Positions 43,107-52,467 of a stretch of DNA of 64,000 nucleotides are shown here, one piece after another. Position 1 is the stretch's first letter. Each line of letters begins with the position of its first letter. The translations under genes and the position numbers were made by a program. The stretch lies in the NCBI RefSeq assembly GCF_015594925.2, contig NZ_CP087590.1, positions 682,001 through 746,000 on the forward strand, given 5' to 3'. This stretch comes from Vibrio sp. VB16 (GTDB lineage Bacteria > Pseudomonadota > Gammaproteobacteria > Enterobacterales > Vibrionaceae). The notes under the pieces are model-generated. The model was not told where the DNA came from. It did no database searches and worked only from the letters and a program-made list of their open reading frames with translations.

Positions 43107-43604
43107 TTGATGAACCGAGGGTTTACCTTAATCGAACTTCTTGTTGTTCTTTCTGTATCGAGTGTTTTGTTGTTTGTCGCCTTGCCTAACGTTCAACTGT
43201 TTTATCAAAACTATCAACTCAGGCAGTTGGCTGTGGAGCTGAAAAGGTTTTTCAGTCAAGCACGAGTAGAAGCACTGACAAGACGGCAAGATCTCTGGAT
43301 ACGGTATTCGGTGAGTGAAGGAGGGAGTGTGAATGGTTGGCGCTTGTCTTTGGTGCAGCAAAATCGAGTGACCGGTGACGATAATGAAATTGCGTCGACT
43401 GTGGGAAAGGGCACCCCGCTTTCTCCTTCTTGGACATCAATAAAACTGGATGGAAGAACAGGACGGGTATTAGAAAACGGTTATCTGTTGATAGGCGATA
43501 AAGCGACGAGTGGCACCTCATTGAAACTGATCACACACCATGTTACCGGGCGAGTGAGGATATGCGCTATTGGGGAGCAATTTTATGGCTATTCAGAATG
43601 TTAG
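43107..43604 (+). CDS. FimT-like minor pseudopilin
   Basis: The 165-residue protein has a prepilin leader and processing site (MNRG|FTLIELLVVLSVSSVLLF) with Glu5 of the mature protein, followed by the GspH/FimT domain (LRQLAVELKRFFSQARVEALTRR). It should be cut and methylated by PilD and join a type IV pilus, possibly at the tip where FimT homologues bind DNA. It is the first of four overlapping minor pilin genes. Confidence 0.88.
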   Translation: MMNRGFTLIELLVVLSVSSVLLFVALPNVQLFYQNYQLRQLAVELKRFFSQARVEALTRRQDLWIRYSVSEGGSVNGWRLSLVQQNRVTGDDNEIASTVGKGTPLSPSWTSIKLDGRTGRVLENGYLLIGDKATSGTSLKLITHHVTGRVRICAIGEQFYGYSEC

Positions 43605-44136
43605 TGGGATAAGGGCACTAAAACGCGCCAATGTAGGTGGGTTCACCTTAGTTGAGATGCTTGTGACGAGTGCGCTAACGGCGTTAGCGATGACCACTTT
43701 AACCTCCATCACGATTGCGAGTAGTTCTGCCGCTCAGAAGGAGATTCGATTGCTTCTTCTGCACAGTGCGGTTTCTGATTCATTGCGCTTTATTCAGGAT
43801 GATCTTAGAAGAGCGAGTAAGATAATAAGTTCAGAGTCAGAACTGAGTTACACCTATCGAGAGGGTGACGAGGTTATCTATTCCGTGTTTAAAGCCGATA
43901 GCAAAGAGCAAAAACTTAAATATTGTTCCTACAAGGTAACGGACCCATCCATCAATAGACAGTGTCATCCCTTCTATTCGGTGTTTGATCAGACTCAGAT
44001 ACGTCTGGTTAGCTTTACGGTTAAAGAGACGCAGATGAGCGGTGTTGAGCCCGCCCTATTTGAACTATCGCTGACGGCTTCCTTGGTTGATATAGAGGCG
44101 CAATTTAACCTGACGATAAGCGTGGCAATGCGATGA
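43585..44136 (+). CDS. PilW-like minor pilin
   Basis: The 183-residue protein has the type IV prepilin site VGG|FTLVEMLVTSALTALAMTTL, followed by SDSLRFIQDDLRRASKI, a pattern seen in PilW. The leader is longer than usual (about 17 residues). The start at 43585 follows GGGGAG and lies within the end of the previous gene. The next gene begins inside its stop (ATGA-type overlap). Confidence 0.82.
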   Translation: MAIQNVSGIRALKRANVGGFTLVEMLVTSALTALAMTTLTSITIASSSAAQKEIRLLLLHSAVSDSLRFIQDDLRRASKIISSESELSYTYREGDEVIYSVFKADSKEQKLKYCSYKVTDPSINRQCHPFYSVFDQTQIRLVSFTVKETQMSGVEPALFELSLTASLVDIEAQFNLTISVAMR

Positions 44137-44549
44137 GAACGAAACAGAAAGGAATAGTGATATTGATACTGTGTCACTTTTTTCTATTAGCGGCGCTCGC
44201 TTTGTCTATGGCTGGCTATTCTGGTGTGTTTACGCAGTATAAAAGGGGACAGAGTGAGATTGAGTATCGTAAAAGGTTTTGGCTGGCCGAGGCGGGGCTA
44301 GAATGCGCTTTTGCCCTGTTCGCGAGTCAGTTGGTAACGAAATCAATGGCGATGGATAAACAGGTAAGCGAATGCAGCCTACCACTTACTGTTGAGGTGA
44401 CATGGGTTTTGGACATGAGAAAAAGTGAAAAACAGTACTCGATAACGTCGACGGTAGGAAGTCTGTCACTTTATCGTCAATTACTGATTAGTGAAAAACC
44501 TAAGTATCGGGTTGAGTGGGTGGCAGGGAGCTGGCGTGATTTTAATTAA
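44133..44549 (+). CDS. PilX-like minor pilin assembly protein
   Basis: The 138-residue protein has MRTKQKGIVILILCHFFLLAALALSMAG, a membrane helix after a PilX-type KQKG|IVILIL start without the usual Glu5, then FWLAEAGLECAFAL, the typical AEAGL motif. It overlaps both neighbours by a few bases or more, so the four genes form one translation-coupled operon. Confidence 0.78.
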   Translation: MRTKQKGIVILILCHFFLLAALALSMAGYSGVFTQYKRGQSEIEYRKRFWLAEAGLECAFALFASQLVTKSMAMDKQVSECSLPLTVEVTWVLDMRKSEKQYSITSTVGSLSLYRQLLISEKPKYRVEWVAGSWRDFN

Positions 44550-44961
44550 GCAGGTTCGTGGGTTTGGGCTGATGGAAGTACTTATCGTTATGTCCCTTAT
44601 TTCTTTCTCTATTTTAGGCTTAGCCCAACTTCAAATCGATACACTGAGAAGTGCTCGGCTAGCCCAACGACAGCAAGAGGCATTGTACCTAGCTGAATCT
44701 ACGTTAGAGCAATTGCGTTTAAAGGGTGGTGACTTAGAAAGCCGTGTTCAATTCGCGAAAATGACCAAGTCTCCAATAATGGTCGAAGTACAAAAAACGA
44801 GGGAGAGCCATCGATTTACGGTGACGTCAACAATTACGGACCTGGGGAGCATTCCAGGCCTCAAACTGCTTGAAGTAGAGGTCAATTGGCGCGGTGTCTC
44901 GGGTGAAATTCGTCGTTTAATCTTAAAGAGTGCGCGATATAATACCGATGCCACTAAATAA
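44536..44961 (+). CDS. PilV-like minor pilin
   Basis: The 141-residue protein has a prepilin motif VRG|FGLMEVLIVMSLISFSILGLAQLQ with Glu5. The best start is the GTG at 44536, five bases after GGGAG and inside the end of the PilX-like gene; an ATG at 44491 would add 15 unlikely residues. It is the last gene of the minor pilin operon. Confidence 0.8.
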   Translation: MILIKQVRGFGLMEVLIVMSLISFSILGLAQLQIDTLRSARLAQRQQEALYLAESTLEQLRLKGGDLESRVQFAKMTKSPIMVEVQKTRESHRFTVTSTITDLGSIPGLKLLEVEVNWRGVSGEIRRLILKSARYNTDATK

Positions 44962-45098
44962 CGGGTCAAATGAACTGGTTTTAATAACGTAATTAATGAA
45001 ATTGATATAAGGATGATGAATCACGTTAACAGGTTCCTTTTTGACGCTTAGCTACGCTACAATACGTTATCAATATTGACTGCGACAGGGCTTCCCCA

Positions 45099-45608
45099 TT
45101 GACGACCGACACGAAAACATTTTCTGAACAAGATGCGTATTTTATGCGCCAAGCTATATCGCTTGCTCATGAAGCCGAATTGGCAGGAGAAGTACCCGTC
45201 GGTGCTGTTTTAGTTAAGGACGGGGAGATTATTGCTCGAGGTTTTAATCGTTCTATTTGTGAACACGATGCTACCGCTCACGCTGAAATACAGGTGTTAA
45301 GGCAGGCTGGGAAGGTACTAGAGAACTACCGTTTAGTCGATACCACTTTATATGTCACTTTGGAACCATGCCCTATGTGCGCAGGGGCGTTGTTGCATAG
45401 TCGAGTAAAGCGCATTGTTTATGGCGCGCCAGATCTAAAGTCTGGGGCTGCCGGAACCGTGCTAAATCTGTTTGATACCCAAGCGGCTTACCATTATGCC
45501 GATGTAGAGGCTGGATTGTTGGAAGATGAGTGCCGAATTCAGCTGCAATCTTTCTTTAAACGAAGACGCAAAGAGAAGAAAGAGTCAAAAACAAATCAAA
45601 CCGTTTGA
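45099..45608 (+). CDS. tadA: tRNA-specific adenosine deaminase TadA
   Basis: The 169-residue zinc enzyme converts the wobble adenosine of tRNA-Arg(ACG) to inosine. Zinc and proton-relay residues appear as TAHAEIQVLR and PCPMCAGALLHSRVKRIVYGA. DLKSGAAGTVLNLF is also typical. The best start is the TTG at 45099; the next Met lies too deep in the domain. Confidence 0.95.
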   Translation: MTTDTKTFSEQDAYFMRQAISLAHEAELAGEVPVGAVLVKDGEIIARGFNRSICEHDATAHAEIQVLRQAGKVLENYRLVDTTLYVTLEPCPMCAGALLHSRVKRIVYGAPDLKSGAAGTVLNLFDTQAAYHYADVEAGLLEDECRIQLQSFFKRRRKEKKESKTNQTV

Positions 45609-45629
45609 GTTTCTTATGGAGTAGAGAAA

Positions 45630-45770
45630 CTAGTCAAATGTTTCGCAATGAACATAAGCTCTGTGACGCCAGATCACCTTCTTTTTATTGTTGGCTAACA
45701 TTCTTTTTCGACGATTCGCCGATGACGTTTTCGTCGCGAGGCTTTTTGACTGCTTTCTAATAGAGTGCAT
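45630..45770 (-). CDS. Small highly basic protein, 46 residues
   Basis: A short frame on the minus strand follows an excellent ribosome site (AAGGAGAGTGAC, then ATG at 45770). The product MHSIRKQSKSLATKTSSANR continues KRMLANNKKKVIWRHRAYVH and is rich in Lys and Arg, like small ribosomal or nucleic-acid-binding proteins. I recognise no family. It lies between tadA and mltF, convergent with tadA. Confidence 0.65.
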   Translation of the reverse strand: MHSIRKQSKSLATKTSSANRRKRMLANNKKKVIWRHRAYVHCETFD

Positions 45771-45883
45771 TGTCACTCTCCTTTTTATGTAACCCTAATC
45801 TAGGTTATGTCGTTTTATCATTTTATGTAAGCGTTCTTTATAAAGATAGTTTATTACCAAATGATGAATAGCGCAGATGAAAA

Positions 45884-45911
45884 AAAAGCAGATAAATAAT
45901 TATCTGCTTTT
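45884..45911. terminator. mltF terminator
   Basis: A perfect 12-bp stem (AAAAGCAGATAA and complement) with a four-base loop overlaps the mltF stop and is flanked by A and T runs. Confidence 0.8.
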
Positions 45912-45914
45912 CGA

Positions 45915-47507
45915 TTATTGCTGTACCGACTTTTCTTGCTTTGGTTCTTCCTGTGTTGATGCTTTCTGTTCTGATGTTGACTCTTTCTCTGTTGTCGCGG
46001 GCAGAAGGATTGATTGCCCCTTCTCTGGTGGGCCCACAAGTTCCCCGTTCTCTTCTGGAGGCAACGGAACGTCAATAACCTGAATGCCCTCAATATCTAT
46101 ATCGGCGCTTAAGGCCAGCTGTTCTTCAACATGACCAATAATAGATTGATAATAGCGTCGAATATTCTCGACATAGTTTCTGGCTTCATCCCCTCGGGCA
46201 TAGCCGTATCGAGTTTTACTATAGTATTTTCGTTTTTTAAGCAGTGGTAATCGCTCTTTTACATCCGCCCAAGAGTCGGGGTTGCCTTTTTGTGAACGTG
46301 TTAGGCGACGAGCATCCATCATATGTCCGTAACCAACGTTATAAGAGGCGAGGGCGAACCAAATTTTCTCGTGCTCTGGTATGGAATCAGGTACCCGTTC
46401 AACAATACGCTGCAAATATTTAACCCCACCTATGATCGCTTGCTCTGGGTCTAAGCGATTCTTGACGCCCACGAGCTTCGCTGTAGGCAGCGTGAGCATC
46501 ATCATGCCACGAACCCCTGTCGGTGATGTTGCTCTAGGGTTCCAGTGTGACTCCTGATAAGAGAGGGCGGCTATTAAGCGCCAATCAAACTTACCTGCGT
46601 GTTCTTTAAAGAGGGGTTCCCATTTCGGCAACTTGCTATCCAATGCCCGAACGAAGGCGCGGGTATCGACGTAATCAAAGGATTCTACGTGGCCAAAGTA
46701 CTTTTCTTCGAGTGTGGCGAGATCACCCGATTGCTTCATCTCTCCAAAAAATTCTATCAACAAGGCATAAAGGCTTTCATCATCCGCTTTCCTCATATAC
46801 CAAGAAATAGGTTGGTCTTCGGTCAGTTCGAGTGCGAGTGCAATATCTGGGTATAAACGTTGGGTTAAAGAGATCTCCACTGAATCGGCAATCGTATAAG
46901 CAAGCTCCCCGGTAGAAACCTGTCGAAGTAGGTCTTTTACATCCGAGTCCTTACTGGTGGAGTATTGCAACGTAGGGTATTCAATCTTAAGATTTTCTAA
47001 TGTTGGCACGAAGTGAGAGTCTGAAACGATCGTTAAGATTTCTTGAGGGTTCTTTTGTTGTCTTTCGACCAAGTTTTTAATACTTCTTGGTTTCCAACTT
47101 CCGGCCTTGTAAACAAGCTGTTGGCTAACATAATAGTACGCAGGTGCAGCACGAAATGACTGTATGCGGTCTGGAGTTTGGCTAATACCTGCCGCAATAA
47201 TATCGATTTCACTGTTTTTTAATGCAGGGAATAACCCGGACAAACGATAAGCGGGTTTCATTTCCAGTCTTACACCGAGTTCGTCGGCAAAGCGTTTTGC
47301 AAGCTCATAATCTAAGCCAGTAGGGCCATCGGGACCAATATAATAGGCGAGTTGATTATTCAGTGTTCCAACTCTTAATACGCCTCTTTCACGAACTTTA
47401 TCCAATTCACTTTTTGGATCAGATTCGATCTGACAGCCAGCTAAGAAAAGCCCCAAAATAAGTATAAGAGATGTTTTGTGCCAGTAACGGTTAAAAAAAT
47501 TACGCAT
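45915..47507 (-). CDS. mltF: Membrane-bound lytic transglycosylase F
   Basis: The 530-residue lipoprotein cleaves peptidoglycan glycan strands. Signal peptide ends ILGLFLAGC (lipobox). An N-terminal solute-binding-like regulatory domain (about 40-270) precedes the SLT domain (about 295-440), with the catalytic Glu in ALSYQESHWNPRATSPTGVRG. The tail after 460 is low-complexity (Glu, Gln, Ser, Pro). It is divergent from purL. Confidence 0.96.
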   Translation of the reverse strand: MRNFFNRYWHKTSLILILGLFLAGCQIESDPKSELDKVRERGVLRVGTLNNQLAYYIGPDGPTGLDYELAKRFADELGVRLEMKPAYRLSGLFPALKNSEIDIIAAGISQTPDRIQSFRAAPAYYYVSQQLVYKAGSWKPRSIKNLVERQQKNPQEILTIVSDSHFVPTLENLKIEYPTLQYSTSKDSDVKDLLRQVSTGELAYTIADSVEISLTQRLYPDIALALELTEDQPISWYMRKADDESLYALLIEFFGEMKQSGDLATLEEKYFGHVESFDYVDTRAFVRALDSKLPKWEPLFKEHAGKFDWRLIAALSYQESHWNPRATSPTGVRGMMMLTLPTAKLVGVKNRLDPEQAIIGGVKYLQRIVERVPDSIPEHEKIWFALASYNVGYGHMMDARRLTRSQKGNPDSWADVKERLPLLKKRKYYSKTRYGYARGDEARNYVENIRRYYQSIIGHVEEQLALSADIDIEGIQVIDVPLPPEENGELVGPPEKGQSILLPATTEKESTSEQKASTQEEPKQEKSVQQ

Positions 47508-47645
47508 TAAAAGGGGTTCTTTATAGATTGACTATGCTCTTTATAGCAGAGCTGCAATGTTCGGCAAAGAATCATTAAAGAAAACAGTGACTATTTGCAG
47601 GTTATAAGCTATTTCTAGCTTTATTGGCTAGATTATCAGAAAATG

Positions 47646-47661
47646 GCGCAAACGGTTGCTT
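47646..47661 (+). promoter_or_regulatory. PurR operator of purL
   Basis: GCGCAAACGGTTGCTT closely matches the PurR consensus ACGCAAACGTTTGCGT. It lies 142 bp before the purL start, so purines should repress purL. Confidence 0.75.
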
Positions 47662-47802
47662 TTGGTGTTACGTCACAAAACTTTTTCCTCTATAATACGG
47701 CCGCAACAGGTAGGTGAAATTGGTATAAGTTCGATTTTTTGTTGTAACATATTGAATTTATTCCAATATCACCTAAATCAATTGCATAAGAGACCTAAGC
47801 AC

Positions 47803-50800
47803 ATGAGAATTTTGCGTGGCTCCCCAGCTCTATCTGAGTTTCGAGTTAACAAGTTACTAGAACTTTGCCGTGAACAAGATCTGCCAATTACAGATATTTA
47901 CGCCGAGTTTATGCACTTTGCCGACTTAACCGCTGACTTAAATAGCGAAGAGGTTGAAAAAGTAGAAAAATTACTTACTTACGGTCCAACTATTCAAGAA
48001 CACGAACCAGCAGGAAACCTACTGTTGGTGACACCACGTCCGGGTACGATTTCACCTTGGTCTTCAAAGGCAACCGATATTGCGCGCAATTGTGGTCTAA
48101 GTAAGGTTAAGCGATTGGAGCGTGGTACCGCTTATTATGTTGAGTCATCGACAACGCTTTCGCCTTCACAACTTGTTCAAATTCATGCACTGATTCACGA
48201 TCGAATGATGGAAGTGGTGTTTACCGATACGGACAGCGCCGCGCAGTTATTTAAGGTTGCGGTTCCTGCTCCGGTTGCCGATGTCGATATCTTGTCTGGT
48301 GGTCAACAAGCATTAGAAGAAGCAAATATCGCGCTAGGCCTAGCGTTGGCCGACGACGAGATTGATTATCTAGTCGAGAGCTTTACAAAGCTAGGTCGCA
48401 ATCCAAATGATATTGAATTGATGATGTTTGCTCAGGCAAACTCTGAGCACTGTCGTCACAAGATTTTCAATGCAGATTGGACTATTGATGGTGTAGAACA
48501 AGAAAAATCATTGTTCAAAATGATTAAGAATACGTATGAAACCAACAGCGAATATGTTCTTTCTGCTTATAAAGATAATGCCGCAGTTATGACCGGCTCT
48601 CATGTCGGTCGTTTCTTCCCTAACCCTGATAGCCGTCAATATGATTATCATCAAGAACTCGCGCATATTCTGATAAAGGTGGAGACACATAACCACCCAA
48701 CAGCGATTTCTCCTTGGCCGGGTGCCGCGACTGGTTCTGGTGGTGAGATTCGAGATGAAGGAGCGACGGGCATTGGTGGAAAGCCTAAAGCGGGCTTGGT
48801 GGGTTTTGCTGTCTCTAACCTGCGTATCCCTGGCTTTGAACAACCTTGGGAAACAGACTTTGGCAAGCCAGGTCGTATCGTTAACGCCTTAGATATTATG
48901 CTTGAAGGTCCTCTCGGTGGCGCGGCTTTTAATAACGAATTTGGCCGACCAAACCTGCTTGGTTATTTCCGTACCTATGAAGAAAAAGTGAACTCTCACA
49001 ATGGTGAAGAGGTTCGTGGGTACCACAAACCAATCATGATCGCTGGTGGCTTAGGCAACATTCGTGATGAACATGTACAGAAAAAAGAGATCCCCGTTGG
49101 TGCAAGCTTAATTGTTCTCGGTGGTCCGGCGATGAATATTGGTCTGGGGGGCGGTGCTGCGTCTTCTATGGCTTCTGGCCAGTCCGCTGAAGACTTGGAT
49201 TTCGCTTCTGTTCAGCGTGAAAACCCAGAGATGGAGCGCCGCTGTCAGGAAGTGATTGATCGCTGTTGGCAGATGGGTGAAGAGAACCCAATCGCCTTTA
49301 TTCATGATGTTGGTGCGGGTGGTATTTCTAACGCATTGCCGGAGTTAATAGACGACGGTGAGCGTGGTGGTAAATTCCAACTGCGTAGCGTTCCGAATGA
49401 TGAGCCGGGTATGAGCCCATTAGAGATTTGGTGTAATGAATCTCAAGAGCGCTATGTTATGGCTGTTGCGCCAGAAAACATGGCGTGTTTCGACGCCATT
49501 TGTCAGCGTGAGCGCGCACCCTATGCTGTGGTTGGTGAAGCGACAGAAGAACGCCATCTAACGTTAGAAGATTCACACTTCGACAACACGCCCATCGACA
49601 TGCCATTGGATATTCTTCTTGGCAAAGCGCCAAAGATGCATCGCGATGCGACAACACTGAAAGTAAATAACCCTGCAATGGATACGGCGGGTATCGAAGT
49701 AAACGAAGCATTAGACCGTGTATTGAGATTGCCAACTGTGGCAGAAAAAACCTTCCTCATTACCATCGGTGACCGATCAGTGACGGGGCTTGTTGCTCGT
49801 GACCAAATGGTGGGCCCTTGGCAGGTTCCTGTTGCAAACTGTGCGGTAACTGCAGCCAGTTATGATACCTACCACGGTGAAGCAATGTCGATGGGTGAGC
49901 GTACCCCAGTGGCCTTACTAGACTTTGGCGCTTCTGCACGCTTAGCCGTAGGTGAATCACTGACCAATATCGCCGCAACGGATATCGGTGACATTAAGCA
50001 TATTAAATTGTCTGCAAACTGGATGTCGCCATCGGGCCATCCCGGTGAAGATGCTGGTCTATACGAAGCGGTGAAAGCCGTGGGCGAAGAGCTATGCCCT
50101 GCGCTTGGACTAACCATTCCTGTTGGCAAAGATTCGATGTCAATGAAGACAAAATGGGAAGAGAACGGCGAACAAAAAGAAGTAACATCACCATTAAGTT
50201 TGGTTATTACCGCATTCGCTCGAGTTGAAGATATACGTAAAACTGTGACGCCACAGCTGCGCACTGACAAAGGTGAAACCAGCCTAATCTATATCGATTT
50301 GGGTAACGGAAAAAACCGTATGGGTGCGACCGCATTTGCTCAGGTATACAAGGCGTTGGGTGATAAACCTGCTGACGTTGACAGCGCAGAACAGTTGAAG
50401 GGCTTCTACGACGCCATTCAGACACTTGTTCGTGAAGGCAAGGTGATGGCTTATCATGATAAAGGCGATGGTGGTCTTATTGTGACGCTAACTGAAATGG
50501 CCTTTGCTGGGCATTGTGGTCTGAGTGCTGATATTGCGTCGTTGGGCAGCGATACGTTATCGACGCTATTTAATGAAGAGCTTGGTGCTGTCATTCAGGT
50601 TCAGAGTGAATCTGTTGAATCGGTTCTCGTTACCTTAGCCTCCTTTGGTTTAGCTGAGCTTAGCCATGTCATTGGCGAAGTCGAGCTGTCAGACAGCATT
50701 ATTATTAACCATGACGATACCGTTGTGCTTGAGCGTTCTCGTACAGAGCTTCGTACTATCTGGGCTGAAACGACGCACAAAATGCAAGGGTTACGTGACA

Positions 50801-51696
50801 ACCCTAAATGTGCCGACCAAGAATTTGCCGCCAAATCTGATGACAGCGATATAGGGCTTAATGTCGACCTTAGCTTCGATGTGCATCAAGATATTGCCGC
50901 ACCTTATATCCTAAAAGGCGCGAAACCTAAGATGGCCATCTTACGCGAGCAAGGGGTTAACTCTCATGTGGAAATGGCCGCGGCGTTTGATCGCGCGGGC
51001 TTTGAAGCAACAGATATACACATGAGTGATATCTTAACCGGCCAAGTGGTACTCGACGAGTATCATGGTTTAGCCGCTTGTGGTGGCTTCTCTTATGGTG
51101 ATGTACTCGGTGCTGGTGAAGGTTGGGCGAAATCTATCTTGTTTAACAGCCAAGCGAGAGATCAGTTTGAAGGCTTCTTTAAGCGTGAAGATACGTTCTC
51201 TTTAGGGGTTTGTAACGGCTGCCAGATGCTCTCTAATTTACATGAACTGATTCCAGGTGCAGAGCTGTGGCCGCGATTTGTTCGCAATGAATCTGAGCGT
51301 TTTGAAGCTCGCTTTAGTTTGGTTGAGGTTCAGAAATCGGATTCAGTTTTCTTTAGTGGTATGGAAGGATCTCGTATGCCTATCGCAGTTTCTCATGGCG
51401 AAGGTCAAGTAGAAGTGCGTGATATTGCACACCTAAATGCGATCGAAAACTCAGGTACGGTAGCGGTTCGTTATGTTGATAACTTGGGTAATGCAACTCA
51501 GCAATATCCAAATAACCCGAACGGTTCACCTAATGCGATTACTGGTTTAACGACGACGGATGGTCGAGTTACCATTATGATGCCGCACCCTGAGCGAGTA
51601 TTCCGCACGGTTGCTAACTCCTGGGCCCCTGATTCATGGGGCGAAGATAGCCCATGGATGAGAATGTTCCGTAATGCTCGTGTGAACGTTGGCTAA
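47803..51696 (+). CDS. purL: Phosphoribosylformylglycinamidine synthase
   Basis: The 1297-residue enzyme makes FGAM from FGAR, glutamine and ATP in purine synthesis. It is the large single-chain form: N-terminal domain (to about 150), linker, two AIRS-like catalytic halves (ETHNHPTAISPWPGAATGSGG; GGGAASSM), and a C-terminal glutaminase with Cys in LGVCNGCQML and terminal His/Glu in MMPHPERVF. The frame extends 49 codons upstream, but MRILRGSPALSEFRV at 47803 is the family start. Confidence 0.98.
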   Translation: MRILRGSPALSEFRVNKLLELCREQDLPITDIYAEFMHFADLTADLNSEEVEKVEKLLTYGPTIQEHEPAGNLLLVTPRPGTISPWSSKATDIARNCGLSKVKRLERGTAYYVESSTTLSPSQLVQIHALIHDRMMEVVFTDTDSAAQLFKVAVPAPVADVDILSGGQQALEEANIALGLALADDEIDYLVESFTKLGRNPNDIELMMFAQANSEHCRHKIFNADWTIDGVEQEKSLFKMIKNTYETNSEYVLSAYKDNAAVMTGSHVGRFFPNPDSRQYDYHQELAHILIKVETHNHPTAISPWPGAATGSGGEIRDEGATGIGGKPKAGLVGFAVSNLRIPGFEQPWETDFGKPGRIVNALDIMLEGPLGGAAFNNEFGRPNLLGYFRTYEEKVNSHNGEEVRGYHKPIMIAGGLGNIRDEHVQKKEIPVGASLIVLGGPAMNIGLGGGAASSMASGQSAEDLDFASVQRENPEMERRCQEVIDRCWQMGEENPIAFIHDVGAGGISNALPELIDDGERGGKFQLRSVPNDEPGMSPLEIWCNESQERYVMAVAPENMACFDAICQRERAPYAVVGEATEERHLTLEDSHFDNTPIDMPLDILLGKAPKMHRDATTLKVNNPAMDTAGIEVNEALDRVLRLPTVAEKTFLITIGDRSVTGLVARDQMVGPWQVPVANCAVTAASYDTYHGEAMSMGERTPVALLDFGASARLAVGESLTNIAATDIGDIKHIKLSANWMSPSGHPGEDAGLYEAVKAVGEELCPALGLTIPVGKDSMSMKTKWEENGEQKEVTSPLSLVITAFARVEDIRKTVTPQLRTDKGETSLIYIDLGNGKNRMGATAFAQVYKALGDKPADVDSAEQLKGFYDAIQTLVREGKVMAYHDKGDGGLIVTLTEMAFAGHCGLSADIASLGSDTLSTLFNEELGAVIQVQSESVESVLVTLASFGLAELSHVIGEVELSDSIIINHDDTVVLERSRTELRTIWAETTHKMQGLRDNPKCADQEFAAKSDDSDIGLNVDLSFDVHQDIAAPYILKGAKPKMAILREQGVNSHVEMAAAFDRAGFEATDIHMSDILTGQVVLDEYHGLAACGGFSYGDVLGAGEGWAKSILFNSQARDQFEGFFKREDTFSLGVCNGCQMLSNLHELIPGAELWPRFVRNESERFEARFSLVEVQKSDSVFFSGMEGSRMPIAVSHGEGQVEVRDIAHLNAIENSGTVAVRYVDNLGNATQQYPNNPNGSPNAITGLTTTDGRVTIMMPHPERVFRTVANSWAPDSWGEDSPWMRMFRNARVNVG

Positions 51697-51715
51697 ATAA
51701 GAGTTAACTGGATAT

Positions 51716-51756
51716 TGAAACGCCCTTAGTTTACAAAAAACTAAGGGCGTTTTCAT
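51716..51756 (+). terminator. purL terminator
   Basis: AAACGCCCTTAGTTT pairs perfectly with AAACTAAGGGCGTTT, followed by a T-rich run, 20 bp after purL. Confidence 0.88.
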
Positions 51757-51861
51757 TTTCTAAACCAAATCTATAACCATTCCTAGGACACTCATATTTC
51801 TGTGAAAATATAATATTGTTTGATTAACGTAATCGAATTTCATCATCCTCACGAAAACCAG

Positions 51862-51953
51862 CGTCATCCCCATGAAAATGGGGATCTAATATCACCAAAA
51901 TTCTCGTTTGCACGGGAATGACGAAGTATTTAGCGTTAACCGAACAGCATTAC
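51862..51953. repeat. REPIN-like repeat, second copy
   Basis: The inverted pair 51862-51923 (CGTCATCCCCATG ... CACGGGAATGACG) and the following 30 bp (AAGTATTTAGC..TAACCGAACA) repeat 35092-35183 with few changes. A degenerate extra half unit precedes it at 51841. The rest of the 431-bp gap between purL and the next gene shows only the purL terminator. Confidence 0.8.
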
Positions 51954-52127
51954 ACGAAAGTGGGGGATAGAGACTCTTTATCTCAGTTAAGTTGTAAAAT
52001 TGAAATTATCTTCGCTTTTTATTGGAGATTACCAAGCCAAAATTACAGCAATTGTTCTTCTGATATGGTTTAATGCGCGGATTGAAAAGAGTAGTGGCTC
52101 TTTTATGTACAGTGAGTAGGAAAGAAA

Positions 52128-52361
52128 ATGAGTGCCAGTAAAAAGTTTAGCTATAAAGTTATTGAAAAACGAAATGGTTGGGCTGCCGAAATCGTTCGTC
52201 AAGTCACCGCTCAACGCACGGCGGTATCTAAGCGAGAAATGGGTTTTGAGACTGAAGCAGAAGCGATAGCATGGGGCGAAAGAGAGTTACCAGCATTTAT
52301 CGCAATGCAAGCTGAGAGAAACAAACGTAAATCTGCAGGGCGTAAAGCAGAAAAAGAATAA
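52128..52361 (+). CDS. DUF3622 family protein
   Basis: The 77-residue protein matches DUF3622, a small protein found mainly in Vibrio and relatives: KFSYKVIEKRNGWAAEIVRQ, TAVSKREMGFETEAEAIAWGE, and a Lys-rich tail. Its function is unknown. AGGAAAG precedes the ATG. It shares a bidirectional terminator with the convergent pepD. Confidence 0.85.
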   Translation: MSASKKFSYKVIEKRNGWAAEIVRQVTAQRTAVSKREMGFETEAEAIAWGERELPAFIAMQAERNKRKSAGRKAEKE

Positions 52362-52393
52362 AATTTATCTTTTGGTAAGGTAAATAAAGACAA

Positions 52394-52431
52394 AAAGGGC
52401 AGGCTTTCGTATCGACGAAAGCCTGCCCTTT
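52394..52431. terminator. Bidirectional terminator
   Basis: A perfect 17-bp stem (AAAGGGCAGGCTTTCGT and complement) with an ATCG loop lies between the convergent DUF3622 and pepD genes. Confidence 0.92.
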
Positions 52432-52467
52432 GTTTATGTAAATAGTAATTACTAACCAATTACATGA

